From: Entomospira nematocerorum
GTDB taxonomy: Bacteria; Spirochaetota; Spirochaetia; WRBN01
DNA length: 64,000 bases
Reading direction: 5' to 3'
NCBI RefSeq assembly: GCF_028748105.1
Contig: NZ_CP118168.1
Coordinates: forward strand, 186,001 to 250,000
This document shows positions 35,058 to 43,666 of this stretch, piece by piece (the stretch's first letter is position 1; every line of letters begins with the position of its first letter). The notes under the pieces are model-generated. The model did not search any database. It saw only the letters and a list, made by a program, of their open reading frames with translations, and had not been told where the DNA came from. A program made the position numbers and the translations under genes.

Positions 35058-35129
35058 AGGCGCCGATGGGATTCGAACCCATGCATGAAGGTTTTGCAGA
35101 CCTCTCCCTTACCACTTGGGTACGACGCC
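35058..35129 (-). tRNA. tRNA-Cys (anticodon GCA)
   Basis: The minus strand gives a 72-base cloverleaf: acceptor GGCGTCG with CGGCGCC (one G-U pair), anticodon loop containing GCA in GGTCTGCAAAACC, T arm ATGGG-TTCGAAT-CCCAT, and U at discriminator 73, the tRNA-Cys identity base. CCA is not encoded. Confidence 0.95.
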
Positions 35130-35309
35130 AATACGACTATACACTCTCCTTTGCATAACCGTTAGTACAATAGCATATAATTGACTCTTTTGTAAAGGCC
35201 CTATACTTGATCAATTTAAAAATATCCGCTACACTCAAAATGATTAAGTGTAGAGCATTTTCACGCCGCACTCTGTTTTTATTTATATTAAACTGTAGGA
35301 ATCATATGT

Positions 35310-36659
35310 ATGACAAGTAATCCCCTATTTAATAAACTACATCTTCGTGGTTTTTTTAATCAATGTACGGATGAAGATGGCTTGGCAAAAGCCATTGTAG
35401 AACATCAAGCACAGTCCAAGCCTTTTGCCGTTTATTTAGGGATTGATCCTACTGCATCTAGCTTACATATTGGACATACGTTACCATTATATATGCTCAA
35501 ACATTTACAAGATATTGGCCTACAAATTGTTGTACTCATCGGAGGTGGAACAGGGCGTATTGGTGATCCTTCTGGAAAAAATCAAGCTAGACAGCTTTTA
35601 AGCGATGATATTATTAATTCTAATGCGGAACTTATCAAGAATCAGTGTATGCGATTTTTTCAAGGAAATGAAAATGTTCGCTTTTTAAATAATGCAACAT
35701 GGCTAAATGAGTTACGCTACATTGATTTTCTACGTGATATTGGTAGACATTTTAGTGTCAATCGTATGTTGAGCTTTGACGCATATGCATCGCGACTAGA
35801 AAATGGCCTAAGCTTTATAGAATTCAACTACCAGTTATTACAGAGCTATGACTTTGAGCAGCTCTTTCAACGTGAGAACTGTCGACTTCAAATCGGAGGA
35901 CAGGATCAATGGGGAAATATTGTTGCAGGCGTTGATCTCATCCGTCGTATGCACAATGAGGAGACCTTTGGTCTAACCTGCCCTCTTATAATGACATCTA
36001 CCGGTCAGAAAATGGGGAAAAGTGAAAAAGGTGCTATCTTCTTAGATCCTAATTTAACCTCACCAAGTGAATTTTATCAATACTGGAGAAACTGTAGTGA
36101 TGCAGATGTTGGTAGGTTTCTCAAACTCTTTACATTTCTACCAATTGATGTCTGTGATGAACTTGTAGCACACCAAGACGTTACATCTCTCAGTCATGCA
36201 AAAGATCGTTTAGCGTTAGAAGTCACAACGATTATCCACGGAGAAGAAGTTGCACGAAAAATACAAGAACAAATGCGTGTTTTATTTAATAAATCGTCAG
36301 AAAACTCTCTTGAACGTGTTCAGCTCATTATTTCTCAGGCTAGAGTACAATTTGATCATACCCACCCAAATACAACATCTACAGGGGTCTCAGGAAGCCA
36401 TGGGGGAATGACCTATAGTAGCGTTACCCTTAAGCAACTACAAGAGGGTATCACTTTAGCAGATCTCTTTACTCAGGCTAAACTTGCTATGAGCAAGGGA
36501 GAATACCGCAAAAAACTCGTTGCAGCAGGTGCCGCTTATTGTAATGAGGAAGTAATTATGGAGTCAGATAAAATCATAAGTATAGATATGTTCATCGATA
36601 ATGCGCTGCTGCTACGTGCTGGAAAAAAGCGATATCACCTTGTTGTATTAGAATCATAG
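35310..36659 (+). CDS. tyrS: Tyrosyl-tRNA synthetase
   Basis: TyrRS charges tRNA-Tyr. The 449-residue class I protein has GIDPTASSLHIGHTLPLY (HIGH motif), GGGTGRIGDPSGK, FIEFNYQLLQSYDF, the tyrosine-site QIGGQDQWGNI and the KMSKS-type loop GQKMGKSEKGAIF, then the alpha-helical domain and a C-terminal S4-like RNA-binding domain (MSKGEYRKKLVAAGAAYCNEE). AGGA lies nine bases before the ATG. A YmdB-like gene follows 9 bases downstream and is probably cotranscribed. Confidence 0.96.
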   Translation: MTSNPLFNKLHLRGFFNQCTDEDGLAKAIVEHQAQSKPFAVYLGIDPTASSLHIGHTLPLYMLKHLQDIGLQIVVLIGGGTGRIGDPSGKNQARQLLSDDIINSNAELIKNQCMRFFQGNENVRFLNNATWLNELRYIDFLRDIGRHFSVNRMLSFDAYASRLENGLSFIEFNYQLLQSYDFEQLFQRENCRLQIGGQDQWGNIVAGVDLIRRMHNEETFGLTCPLIMTSTGQKMGKSEKGAIFLDPNLTSPSEFYQYWRNCSDADVGRFLKLFTFLPIDVCDELVAHQDVTSLSHAKDRLALEVTTIIHGEEVARKIQEQMRVLFNKSSENSLERVQLIISQARVQFDHTHPNTTSTGVSGSHGGMTYSSVTLKQLQEGITLADLFTQAKLAMSKGEYRKKLVAAGAAYCNEEVIMESDKIISIDMFIDNALLLRAGKKRYHLVVLES

Positions 36660-36668
36660 GAGTCATAA

Positions 36669-37493
36669 GTGAAGATTCTTATATTAGGCCAACTCATCGG
36701 GAAGTCAAGTATTTCTTTTTTAAAAGAACACTTACCAAAAATTAAAGAGTTCTACTCCGTAGATGCAACAATCGCCGTTGCGGATGCCGTGACAGGAGGA
36801 TTTGGTTTAGGAAAAAATCATGCATTCTACTTACGTAAATTAGGGGTTGAACTCCTTGTTGGTGGAGAATCTCTCTTTTTTAAGAAAGACTTAGTAGAAG
36901 ATCTAAGTAAAATGCACTTCATCGTAAGACCAGCTAACTTTACTGGTCAAGGAAATTTCGGATATGGCTCTCGTCAAATTCGTAGTAATCTCAGTGCTCC
37001 CTTAACTGTTATTAACCTAATGGGTAATATGGGATTTCACCGTATTCATGCAAGTAATCCCTATCAAACTATTACACGCATACTAGAACAAACTAAGGAA
37101 AAAAACCCCCTGACGATTGTAACTTTTAGTGCTATTGCCTCTGCTGAAAAACAAACGATGGCGCATCTTCTTGCTGGCCAATGCAGTGCAGTTATTGGTT
37201 ATGGAGCTAAAGCCTTAACAGCAGATGCACAAATTATGAAGGATCATACAGCTTATATTACAGATATTGGTCGTATCGCAGCTCCACACAGTATTGGCGG
37301 ACTTGATATCGACACAGAAATTAAACGATATCAAACGCAACGACCAATACGTAGTCTCGAAGCTGAATCTGACTCTATAGAATTACAAGCTGTTCTTGTA
37401 ACTATCGATGATAATACGGGCAAAGCACAATCTATTCGCCCTATCCAAGAGGTGTTCCCGATAAAGCGCCCATCTCAAGAAGTCTCTCCTTAG
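36669..37493 (+). CDS. YmdB/TIGR00282-like protein lacking the metal-binding residues
   Basis: The 274-residue product is collinear with YmdB-type phosphodiesterases. The family frame is recognisable in MKILILGQLIGKSS, RPANFTGQGNFGYGS, the NPYQTI, FSAIASAEK and AYITDIGRIAAPHSIGGLDID. The active enzymes coordinate two metals through GD, GEN, GNH, DFHAEATSEK and GTHTHV motifs. Here these read GQ, ADAV, GES, TFSAIASAEK and GYGAKA, so every expected ligand is replaced. The fold is probably kept for binding or structure. The GTG start has AGGAG six bases upstream. Its 3' end overlaps the convergent SBP gene by 53 bases. Confidence 0.7.
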   Translation: MKILILGQLIGKSSISFLKEHLPKIKEFYSVDATIAVADAVTGGFGLGKNHAFYLRKLGVELLVGGESLFFKKDLVEDLSKMHFIVRPANFTGQGNFGYGSRQIRSNLSAPLTVINLMGNMGFHRIHASNPYQTITRILEQTKEKNPLTIVTFSAIASAEKQTMAHLLAGQCSAVIGYGAKALTADAQIMKDHTAYITDIGRIAAPHSIGGLDIDTEIKRYQTQRPIRSLEAESDSIELQAVLVTIDDNTGKAQSIRPIQEVFPIKRPSQEVSP

Positions 37494-38370
37494 AAAAAGC
37501 AATACGTTCAAAGTCCACAACACCACTTTCACTATAAAAAGCTATTGTTGCATAAATTCCTGCGAGAATTTCATTATAATTTGATCCAGTTACAAATTTC
37601 TGTGTAATTGATGCTGCAGCTTCAGGATTATTTCGGATAAAATCAATCGCATTGACTAATGCCTGATTGAATGCAATTGTGGTTTCACTAGAAAGAACAT
37701 CGGTCTTCTTCAGTATGATAGCACCAGCAAGACGTGAAAAATCTTGACTCGACCAGAGTGTATAATCAACATTTTTAAGGGCAAGCGGTTCATTATTAGC
37801 AAATACAACTGCAGCATCGACTTCATTATTCGATAACGCAGATAATTGTGTATATCCAACACGAACTATTTCTACTTGATCGCGCTCAATAGAGTGAAAA
37901 TCCAAAAATTCAAGTAAGGTTAAATACGATGTTCCAAACAATTCAGAGACACCTATACGCTTTCCAATTAAGTCTGTAGGAAGTAAAATTGATGGATTTA
38001 ATGTAATAATTGCTGTAGGGGAAATATCATAATACTGAAAAATTGGCGTTAATCCCAAACCTTGTTGTTGTGCAGCAAGATATTGATCTGCATCACCTAA
38101 AGCTAAGTCAACATAGCCCTTCGCAAGTAGTGTCATAATATCATTCCCCATGCCATAGTCAATCTGAACATCCAAGCCAACATCATGAAACATACCTTGC
38201 TGGATAGCGACATAGAGTGGTGCAAATTGCATGTTGGGAATATACCCTATAGCAATTTTTAGAGTTTCTCGATCAAGGCTATCTGTATTACTAGACTTCT
38301 TGACACATGCGCTAAGAGAAACTACTAACATCAGGCCACCCAACATATACATTTTAATCATCTTCATCAT
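37441..38370 (-). CDS. NMT1/THI5-like (ThiY/SsuA type) solute-binding lipoprotein
   Basis: A binding lipoprotein of the family that captures thiamine precursors, sulfonates or nitrate for ABC importers. The signal ends in the lipobox LSAC. The mature part begins LKIAIGYIPNMQFAPLYVAIQQGMF..GLDVQI, the family hallmark, and continues with KGYVDLALGDADQYLAAQQQGLGL and IGVSELFGTSYLTLLEF. I use the ATG at 38370 because GGGAG lies about six bases upstream. It overlaps the stop end of the MBL fusion gene by 17 bases, so it is translationally linked to it. No permease or ATPase gene is near. The ligand is unknown. Confidence 0.8.
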   Translation of the reverse strand: MMKMIKMYMLGGLMLVVSLSACVKKSSNTDSLDRETLKIAIGYIPNMQFAPLYVAIQQGMFHDVGLDVQIDYGMGNDIMTLLAKGYVDLALGDADQYLAAQQQGLGLTPIFQYYDISPTAIITLNPSILLPTDLIGKRIGVSELFGTSYLTLLEFLDFHSIERDQVEIVRVGYTQLSALSNNEVDAAVVFANNEPLALKNVDYTLWSSQDFSRLAGAIILKKTDVLSSETTIAFNQALVNAIDFIRNNPEAAASITQKFVTGSNYNEILAGIYATIAFYSESGVVDFERIAFSKERLLEMGALSGTPLG

Positions 38371-40642
38371 AACTCGCTCCCTCACTTTCTACTTGATTCA
38401 TAACTAAATCATTTGCTAGTTCATTCATATAGGAAATTAACCGATCAGCTTGTGCAACTAGCTTTGAAATTTTATCTCCCGATTCTAATAAATTCCAGAG
38501 GAGAATAGGTACCGATGACAGTACTTCTAATGGAATTTGCATTACCTTAACTTCTGATAGTGCTACAACATTAGGAACAAGGTGTCGCGATCTACTAAAT
38601 ACAACCTCCTGTCCATAAAAATAATCCTCTGTGAGCGTCTCTACAAGATTTTCTTTATGAAAAATACCTGCCATACCTTCTATAATAATACCAATGCTAT
38701 CCGAATATCCTTCGCGTAATAAATTTCCCTCAATGTAGTTTACAACAGAGATTTTACTATAAATAGAATCTAATAAATTTCTAGAAGTAAGTGATTTAAA
38801 AAGATCTGAATCTTGTAACTTTTTACGCTTTGTATGTTCCTCAATATACTCATCAAGATTCAAGTATTTTTCTATAAAATTAAGATACGCTTGAGCCTCA
38901 ATACGAATAACCTTTGCATAACTCAACGAACGATAGGTTCCATCGCTTGGTTGATTAAGAATAATAGATTCTTCACCTAATATCATTCCAGCTTCATAGC
39001 GCTTAGAATCCCTTGGCGTGATATACTCAAAAATACCAGAGACAAGTAAATAGACATAATCATGTAGCTCCCCTCGCTTAATCAAAACAAGTCCTGGATT
39101 AATCAGAAGACGGCGATTATCAATAAGCTCTGCTTTCGCCATAAACGGTGCTTCTGGAAAAATTTCATCTAAGTAAATTTGTGCACCAATATTAAAATAA
39201 TCTCGTGTTGAAGGAATTAATAGTTCCTCAACCCCAAAATTAACAGATGATGCAACTAATCGCTGTCCTAGAGTTGGACGCTCTGTTGTATGACTGACGA
39301 TGACTTTAGCAGAATGATCATCCTTAAAATCATCAATCTCTCCATGAATAAGCCCACCATTTGCATCAATTTTTTTTACATTCACAGCACGTAAATAGTT
39401 ACGCCACACACGTTCATAACGACTTAGTAAAAATGCTTGATCCTCATCTTGGATACGTAAAAAATTCTGATGTACTCTTTGACTGATTACATCCGCCAAA
39501 TGACCATAACTTCTCACCGTCCCCGCATCATCGACCATTTTAAAATAAAAAATATTTGTTTCCACTGGGTGGGGTGATAAAACTGGCATAACTTGCAGTT
39601 GACCAATATGCGTCCAACTATCCAAACTTAAATCGTGAATATCAAAAAATTTACTGAATGTTGCCTCTTCAAAATTCAATAAAGCCATAAGTTTTCGCAT
39701 AATGGAGACTCTTACGACTTTACTCGTAAACAACTTCATTCGCTTCTGAGATCGCATCAGCCCTGTCAACCCATTAAAATGATCATCATGTGCATGCGTC
39801 ATAAAGACGCCCTCCACCTCCGATAATGAGATGCCAAACTTCTCTAAAGCTTCTAAAACATTAGGCCCTGCATCAATTAGATAATATCGACCCTCAGCAC
39901 AGATAACACTACTCATACAGGGTCTATCTTTATCCCAACCATTACCTTCGCCACTATGTAAAATAGCAAAATCACGCTTATGCATAGGATGAAAATCTAG
40001 ATTATAGGGAATTCCATATTGTTGCATCTCTGTTAACGTTAAGTCGATTATCTCTTCTTGATCTTGATACTGAAATAAATAAACATTCAATCCTAAGCGT
40101 ACAAGATACAACTCTGGAGCAATTTCATAAGGTTCCTCATTTGCTTTTACCTCAAAAAAATCAACCAAATCGCGAGAACTTTGTGGTTTCCCATACTTAA
40201 ATCGCTTCTTAAAAACTTGAATCTCACGCTTTACATCATTATCGATATCATCAATGTTATCAAGTTCTTCTGGAGTAAGACCATTCACTCCACGATCTAA
40301 ATATTCAATTTGCCCTTCAAGCTGCTCAGGTATCCCTAGAATCATTGGCTTTTTCCCTGTATAACCAGGATGGTTAGAGACTCCTAAGCCTTGATTATAG
40401 AGCATGTGCATCAAAGGAAACTCTGTTAAATTCGCGAACGCTCCATTTTGAACAGAAATATCTGAAAGCAAGATGGCATTAGCTCCGGTTTCCCAGAGCC
40501 AATTTTCATCTTCTATACGCTGAATAAAGCCTGCACGCATCAAGAGCTTTACCGAGTCCATAGGACATCCGCACAAAATACGCAGTCCTACTTCGTGACA
40601 ATCTAAAAAATACACTCCGTTTGTTATTTGAAATTTGCGCAT
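38354..40642 (-). CDS. MBL-fold hydrolase fused to two cyclic-nucleotide-binding domains
   Basis: A cytoplasmic protein of about 762 residues, numbered here from the alternative GTG at 40651. Residues 1-170 are a region I do not recognise. A metallo-beta-lactamase fold follows (about 225-500) with the metal motif THAHDDH at 285-291 and a later HTTERPT and SVNFG region. Two cNMP-binding-like domains follow, at about 515-615 (INPGLVLIKRGELHDYVYLLVSGIFEYI, MILGEESIIL) and 630-740 (YSKISVVNYIEGNLLREG, GIIIEGMAGIF, FYGQEVVF). The combination suggests a nucleotide-gated hydrolase. The ATG at 40642 is preferred over a GTG at 40651. It follows fabV by about 20 bases, at the end of the fatty-acid operon. 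Confidence 0.7.
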   Translation of the reverse strand: MRKFQITNGVYFLDCHEVGLRILCGCPMDSVKLLMRAGFIQRIEDENWLWETGANAILLSDISVQNGAFANLTEFPLMHMLYNQGLGVSNHPGYTGKKPMILGIPEQLEGQIEYLDRGVNGLTPEELDNIDDIDNDVKREIQVFKKRFKYGKPQSSRDLVDFFEVKANEEPYEIAPELYLVRLGLNVYLFQYQDQEEIIDLTLTEMQQYGIPYNLDFHPMHKRDFAILHSGEGNGWDKDRPCMSSVICAEGRYYLIDAGPNVLEALEKFGISLSEVEGVFMTHAHDDHFNGLTGLMRSQKRMKLFTSKVVRVSIMRKLMALLNFEEATFSKFFDIHDLSLDSWTHIGQLQVMPVLSPHPVETNIFYFKMVDDAGTVRSYGHLADVISQRVHQNFLRIQDEDQAFLLSRYERVWRNYLRAVNVKKIDANGGLIHGEIDDFKDDHSAKVIVSHTTERPTLGQRLVASSVNFGVEELLIPSTRDYFNIGAQIYLDEIFPEAPFMAKAELIDNRRLLINPGLVLIKRGELHDYVYLLVSGIFEYITPRDSKRYEAGMILGEESIILNQPSDGTYRSLSYAKVIRIEAQAYLNFIEKYLNLDEYIEEHTKRKKLQDSDLFKSLTSRNLLDSIYSKISVVNYIEGNLLREGYSDSIGIIIEGMAGIFHKENLVETLTEDYFYGQEVVFSRSRHLVPNVVALSEVKVMQIPLEVLSSVPILLWNLLESGDKISKLVAQADRLISYMNELANDLVMNQVESEGASYDEDD

Positions 40643-40671
40643 GCACTTCACTCACTCTTTTTTCGATTTTT

Positions 40672-41853
40672 TTAATCAATTCCAGCCGGATTTACTGGTT
40701 TTTGATAGTCAACACCTGCCACTTCAAAGCCATGAATCTGCATAAATTCCTCTCTGACTCCGGCAAGATCTGTTTGGGTGTCTATTTGTTCTATATCTAA
40801 ATTAGACCATATCATTGCAACCTCTGACTGTAATTGTGCATCCATCTCCCAATCATCTAGACGAATACGGCCTTCTGTATCTACTGATACTGCATCATGA
40901 TTATATACCCGATCAATTAAACGATAAGCCTGCTCCAGCGTCCCCTCATGTGTTCCCTTTTGCTTCATAAGTTTATATAGAATAGCCATATACAAAGGTA
41001 CAACTGGAATAACCGCACTTGCCCGTGTCATTACAGCCTTATTCACGCTTACATAAGCTTTTCCGTGAATATCAGCAAGAAGCTGATTAGCCGCTACAAC
41101 ACTCTGCTCTAAGTGCTCTTTTGCACGACCTATAGTTCCCTCACGATACAATGGATATGTCATTTCTGGCCCAATATAACTATATGCAATCGTGTGTACG
41201 TTTTCTGCAAGAAGATCTGCCTGTTTTAACTGTTCCAACCAAAGAAGCCAATCCTCTCCACCCATCACTTTTACTGTATTTTCAGCTTCTTCTTCTGTAG
41301 CTGGCTCAATCGAGACTTCACTCACTTTTGCAGTAAAAATATTAACCGTCTTCCCCGTGTAAACTTCACGCATTGGTTTTAGTACACTTCGATATGTCTT
41401 GCCATCTGGAGCTGTACGCATGGGACTGGCGAGGGAGTATACCACTAGATCAATCTTATTTCCATGAAAAAGCTCTTTAGCAGCGCTAACAACCTCATCC
41501 TTACAAGCCTGACTAAACGCATCACCACTAATCGTAGCTTCAATCTTTCCATCCTTCTTCACCTGTCGAGAAAACGCCAGATTATTGTACCAGCCAACAG
41601 CACCAACCTTCTCCTCACTTCCAGGACGTTCAAAACTTACCCCAAGTGTAACAGCATCATTTACATACGTATTAACAATGCGAGTTGCCAAACCATAACC
41701 TGCGCTACAACCTATAACTAAAACATTTTTAGGTCCACTAACCTTAGCTAGCGTCTTGATATGAGCAATCTGCTCTTCAACCAATCTAGCCGCACCAACT
41801 GGATGTGCATTCAAACAGACATTACCTGCAATCTTTGGTTCAATGATCATCAT
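40672..41853 (-). CDS. fabV: FabV/TER-type enoyl-ACP (trans-2-enoyl-CoA) reductase
   Basis: FabV reduces the trans-2 double bond at the end of each fatty-acid elongation cycle; the Treponema denticola homologue TER acts on crotonyl-CoA. The 393-residue protein has CLNAHPVGA at the N-terminus, the NAD-binding VLVIGCSAGYGLATR, VYSLASPMRT, and the family's Y-x8-K catalytic motif in YREGTIGRAK, followed by SVNKAVMTRASAVIPV. Placement between fabZ and the operon end, with no fabI or fabK nearby, argues for service as the enoyl-ACP reductase here. Confidence 0.92.
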   Translation of the reverse strand: MMIIEPKIAGNVCLNAHPVGAARLVEEQIAHIKTLAKVSGPKNVLVIGCSAGYGLATRIVNTYVNDAVTLGVSFERPGSEEKVGAVGWYNNLAFSRQVKKDGKIEATISGDAFSQACKDEVVSAAKELFHGNKIDLVVYSLASPMRTAPDGKTYRSVLKPMREVYTGKTVNIFTAKVSEVSIEPATEEEAENTVKVMGGEDWLLWLEQLKQADLLAENVHTIAYSYIGPEMTYPLYREGTIGRAKEHLEQSVVAANQLLADIHGKAYVSVNKAVMTRASAVIPVVPLYMAILYKLMKQKGTHEGTLEQAYRLIDRVYNHDAVSVDTEGRIRLDDWEMDAQLQSEVAMIWSNLDIEQIDTQTDLAGVREEFMQIHGFEVAGVDYQKPVNPAGID

Positions 41854-41868
41854 ATTCTTTCCCTCTCT

Positions 41869-42297
41869 CTACGATCCAAGTTTTGGGCCAGCAATGCATG
41901 TCCATGTTGCTTCTACGGCAACTTCATCGCCCAAAAAAACTTTACCACTCTGTTTCAATAGTGGTCCACCTGCTCGCAGATGAGTAACCTCATAGCGAAC
42001 AGTATCACCTGGTCGTACCTGTTTTCGAAATTTAGCACTCTCAATTTGTGCTAAGAAAAATAGTTGATCATCACCAACTAACGCAGCTTCTCTTGCTCCA
42101 GCACCTCCACATTGTGCTAAAGCTTCAACCAAAAGAACGCCTGGAACAACGGGATACTCTGGGAAATGTCCTGCAAAGTAGAATTCCTCTATATGGAATG
42201 TTCTCTCGCCAATACATCCATCCTTGTCTGCCTTCGTTAATGCATCTACCATCAGAAATGGTTTACGATGGGGAATCAACTCTTCTATATTATTCAT
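41869..42297 (-). CDS. fabZ: 3-hydroxyacyl-ACP dehydratase FabZ
   Basis: FabZ removes water from 3-hydroxyacyl-ACP. The ~142-residue hot-dog-fold protein carries IPHRKPFLMVD, the catalytic-histidine loop GHFPEYPVVPGVLLVEALAQCGG (His and Glu both present), FFLAQIESAKFRKQVRPGDT and a usual C-terminal strand. An ATG at 42297 follows AAGGA by seven bases; a GTG at 42300 is in frame. Tight spacing to fabF and fabV marks it as part of the same operon. Confidence 0.95.
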   Translation of the reverse strand: MNNIEELIPHRKPFLMVDALTKADKDGCIGERTFHIEEFYFAGHFPEYPVVPGVLLVEALAQCGGAGAREAALVGDDQLFFLAQIESAKFRKQVRPGDTVRYEVTHLRAGGPLLKQSGKVFLGDEVAVEATWTCIAGPKLGS

Positions 42298-42320
42298 CAC
42301 ATATTCCTTATTTTCAACAT

Positions 42321-43565
42321 TTATTTCTGAAATTTTTTAAAACAAACTACGCCATTGTGTCCACCAAATCCTAAGGAATCACTCATAACAGCTTGAAGTT
42401 CAACACTTTGCCCCACATTTGGAACATAATCAAGATCACAATCGGGATCCGGATTATCTAAATTAATGGTAGGTGGTACAAAGTTTTCTGTTAAAGCTTT
42501 AATTGCAATAACAGCCTCAATGCCTCCAGCAGCTCCTAAACAATGGGCATGCATACTCTTCGTACTACTAATCTTTAATTTCCATGCATGCTCTCCAAAA
42601 GCTTGCTTAATCGCCTTGGTTTCACTAGGATCATTTACTGGCGTACTCGTGCCATGTGCATTAATATAGCCTATATCCGTTGGCTGTAATCCTGAGTCAA
42701 TTAATGCTAAGCGAAAAGCCTCCGCTGCACCAGATCCATCAGGTGTCGGACTGGTTAAATGATATGCATCACACGTCATCGCTCCACCAGCATACTCACA
42801 AATGATATCTGCACCGCGAGCTATAGCATGCTCATACTCTTCTAGAATTAAAATACCTGCACCTTCTCCCATTACAAATCCAGATCGCTCCTTATCAAAC
42901 GGGCGACTTGCCTTCTCTGGGTGATCAGCATGATCTGTTGTTAATGCCGTTAACTTGGCAAATCCAGCAATACTAATTGCTGTAATGGCTGCCTCTGCAC
43001 CACCGGCGATCATCACCTCTGCACGACCCGCACGAATCATATCTGCTGCTATCGTGATTGCATCTGTTCCCGAGGCACATGCTGTATTCATAACAACTGA
43101 TGGTCCCTTCCAACCGAGTCGCATAGCGACATTTCCAGCACCTTCATTACTAATTAATTTAGGAATAAAAAGTGGTGCTATCGCATTAGGCCCTTTTTCA
43201 AATAATTTTTTCGCAGCAGCTTCAAATTCTTCAAAACCACCAATGCCAATCCCCAAGCAGACTCCTGATCGTTCCTTGTCATAAGAACTATTTTCTAAGC
43301 CCGATTGACGATACGCCTGTACCGCTGCCGCAACAGCATAGTGACTAAAAAATGCCATTTTTCTGGCATCTCTATCATCCATGTAAAGCGAAGTGTCTAA
43401 ATTCTTGACCTCTCCTGCAATATGTACAGGGTATCCAGTAGTATCAAACTTAGTAATTTTTTGAATACCAGACTTGCCTTCCTTCAAAGCCTGCCATGAA
43501 TCTTCTACTGTATTACCTAGAGCACTTACCATGCCCAACCCTGTAACAACAACTCTCCGCCGCAT
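42321..43565 (-). CDS. fabF: 3-oxoacyl-ACP synthase II (FabF)
   Basis: FabF condenses malonyl-ACP with growing acyl-ACP. The 414-residue thiolase-fold enzyme has the Cys-His-His triad: the active cysteine in VVMNTACASGTDAI, one His in GYINAHGTSTPVND, and the other in STKSMHAHCLGAAGGIEA. The N-terminal RRRVVVTGLGMVSALG and C-terminal SLGFGGHNGVVCF are typical. GAGGA precedes the ATG. It follows fabG after a 101-base spacer that holds a 15-bp hairpin. Confidence 0.96.
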   Translation of the reverse strand: MRRRVVVTGLGMVSALGNTVEDSWQALKEGKSGIQKITKFDTTGYPVHIAGEVKNLDTSLYMDDRDARKMAFFSHYAVAAAVQAYRQSGLENSSYDKERSGVCLGIGIGGFEEFEAAAKKLFEKGPNAIAPLFIPKLISNEGAGNVAMRLGWKGPSVVMNTACASGTDAITIAADMIRAGRAEVMIAGGAEAAITAISIAGFAKLTALTTDHADHPEKASRPFDKERSGFVMGEGAGILILEEYEHAIARGADIICEYAGGAMTCDAYHLTSPTPDGSGAAEAFRLALIDSGLQPTDIGYINAHGTSTPVNDPSETKAIKQAFGEHAWKLKISSTKSMHAHCLGAAGGIEAVIAIKALTENFVPPTINLDNPDPDCDLDYVPNVGQSVELQAVMSDSLGFGGHNGVVCFKKFQK

Positions 43566-43596
43566 GTTTTTATCCTCATTTCTTCTTTTTTATATA

Positions 43597-43637
43597 CTAT
43601 ACAAAGTATTCCTCCTTCTTCAGAATACTTTGTATAG
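43597..43637 (-). promoter_or_regulatory. 15-bp hairpin inside the fab operon, between fabG and fabF
   Basis: CTATACAAAGTATTC (43597-43611) and GAATACTTTGTATAG (43623-43637) form a perfect 15-bp stem with an 11-base loop, which on the minus strand reads TGAAGAAGGAG. No T tract follows on the coding strand (TATATAAAAAAG), so it is unlikely to be a simple terminator. RNA processing, stabilisation or differential expression of the two operon halves is more likely. Confidence 0.55.
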
Positions 43638-43666
43638 CATTTTTATCGATAATCTAACTGATTATC

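Larger units (their letters stand above)
35009..35309. other. Intergenic region with terminator and tRNA-Cys
   Basis: This 301-base gap holds a bidirectional hairpin (35029-35050) and the leftward tRNA-Cys (35058-35129). The rest carries the rightward tyrS promoter and leader. No T-box-like structure was recognised in the 180 bases before tyrS. Confidence 0.6.

Noticed and set aside
35130..35309. T-box or other riboswitch before tyrS
   Set aside because: No T-box-like bulge sequence or terminator pair was seen in the leader.
43566..43666. Possible small acpP gene between fabG and fabF
   Set aside because: The gap is only 101 bases, too short for an acyl carrier protein, and no DSL motif is encoded.
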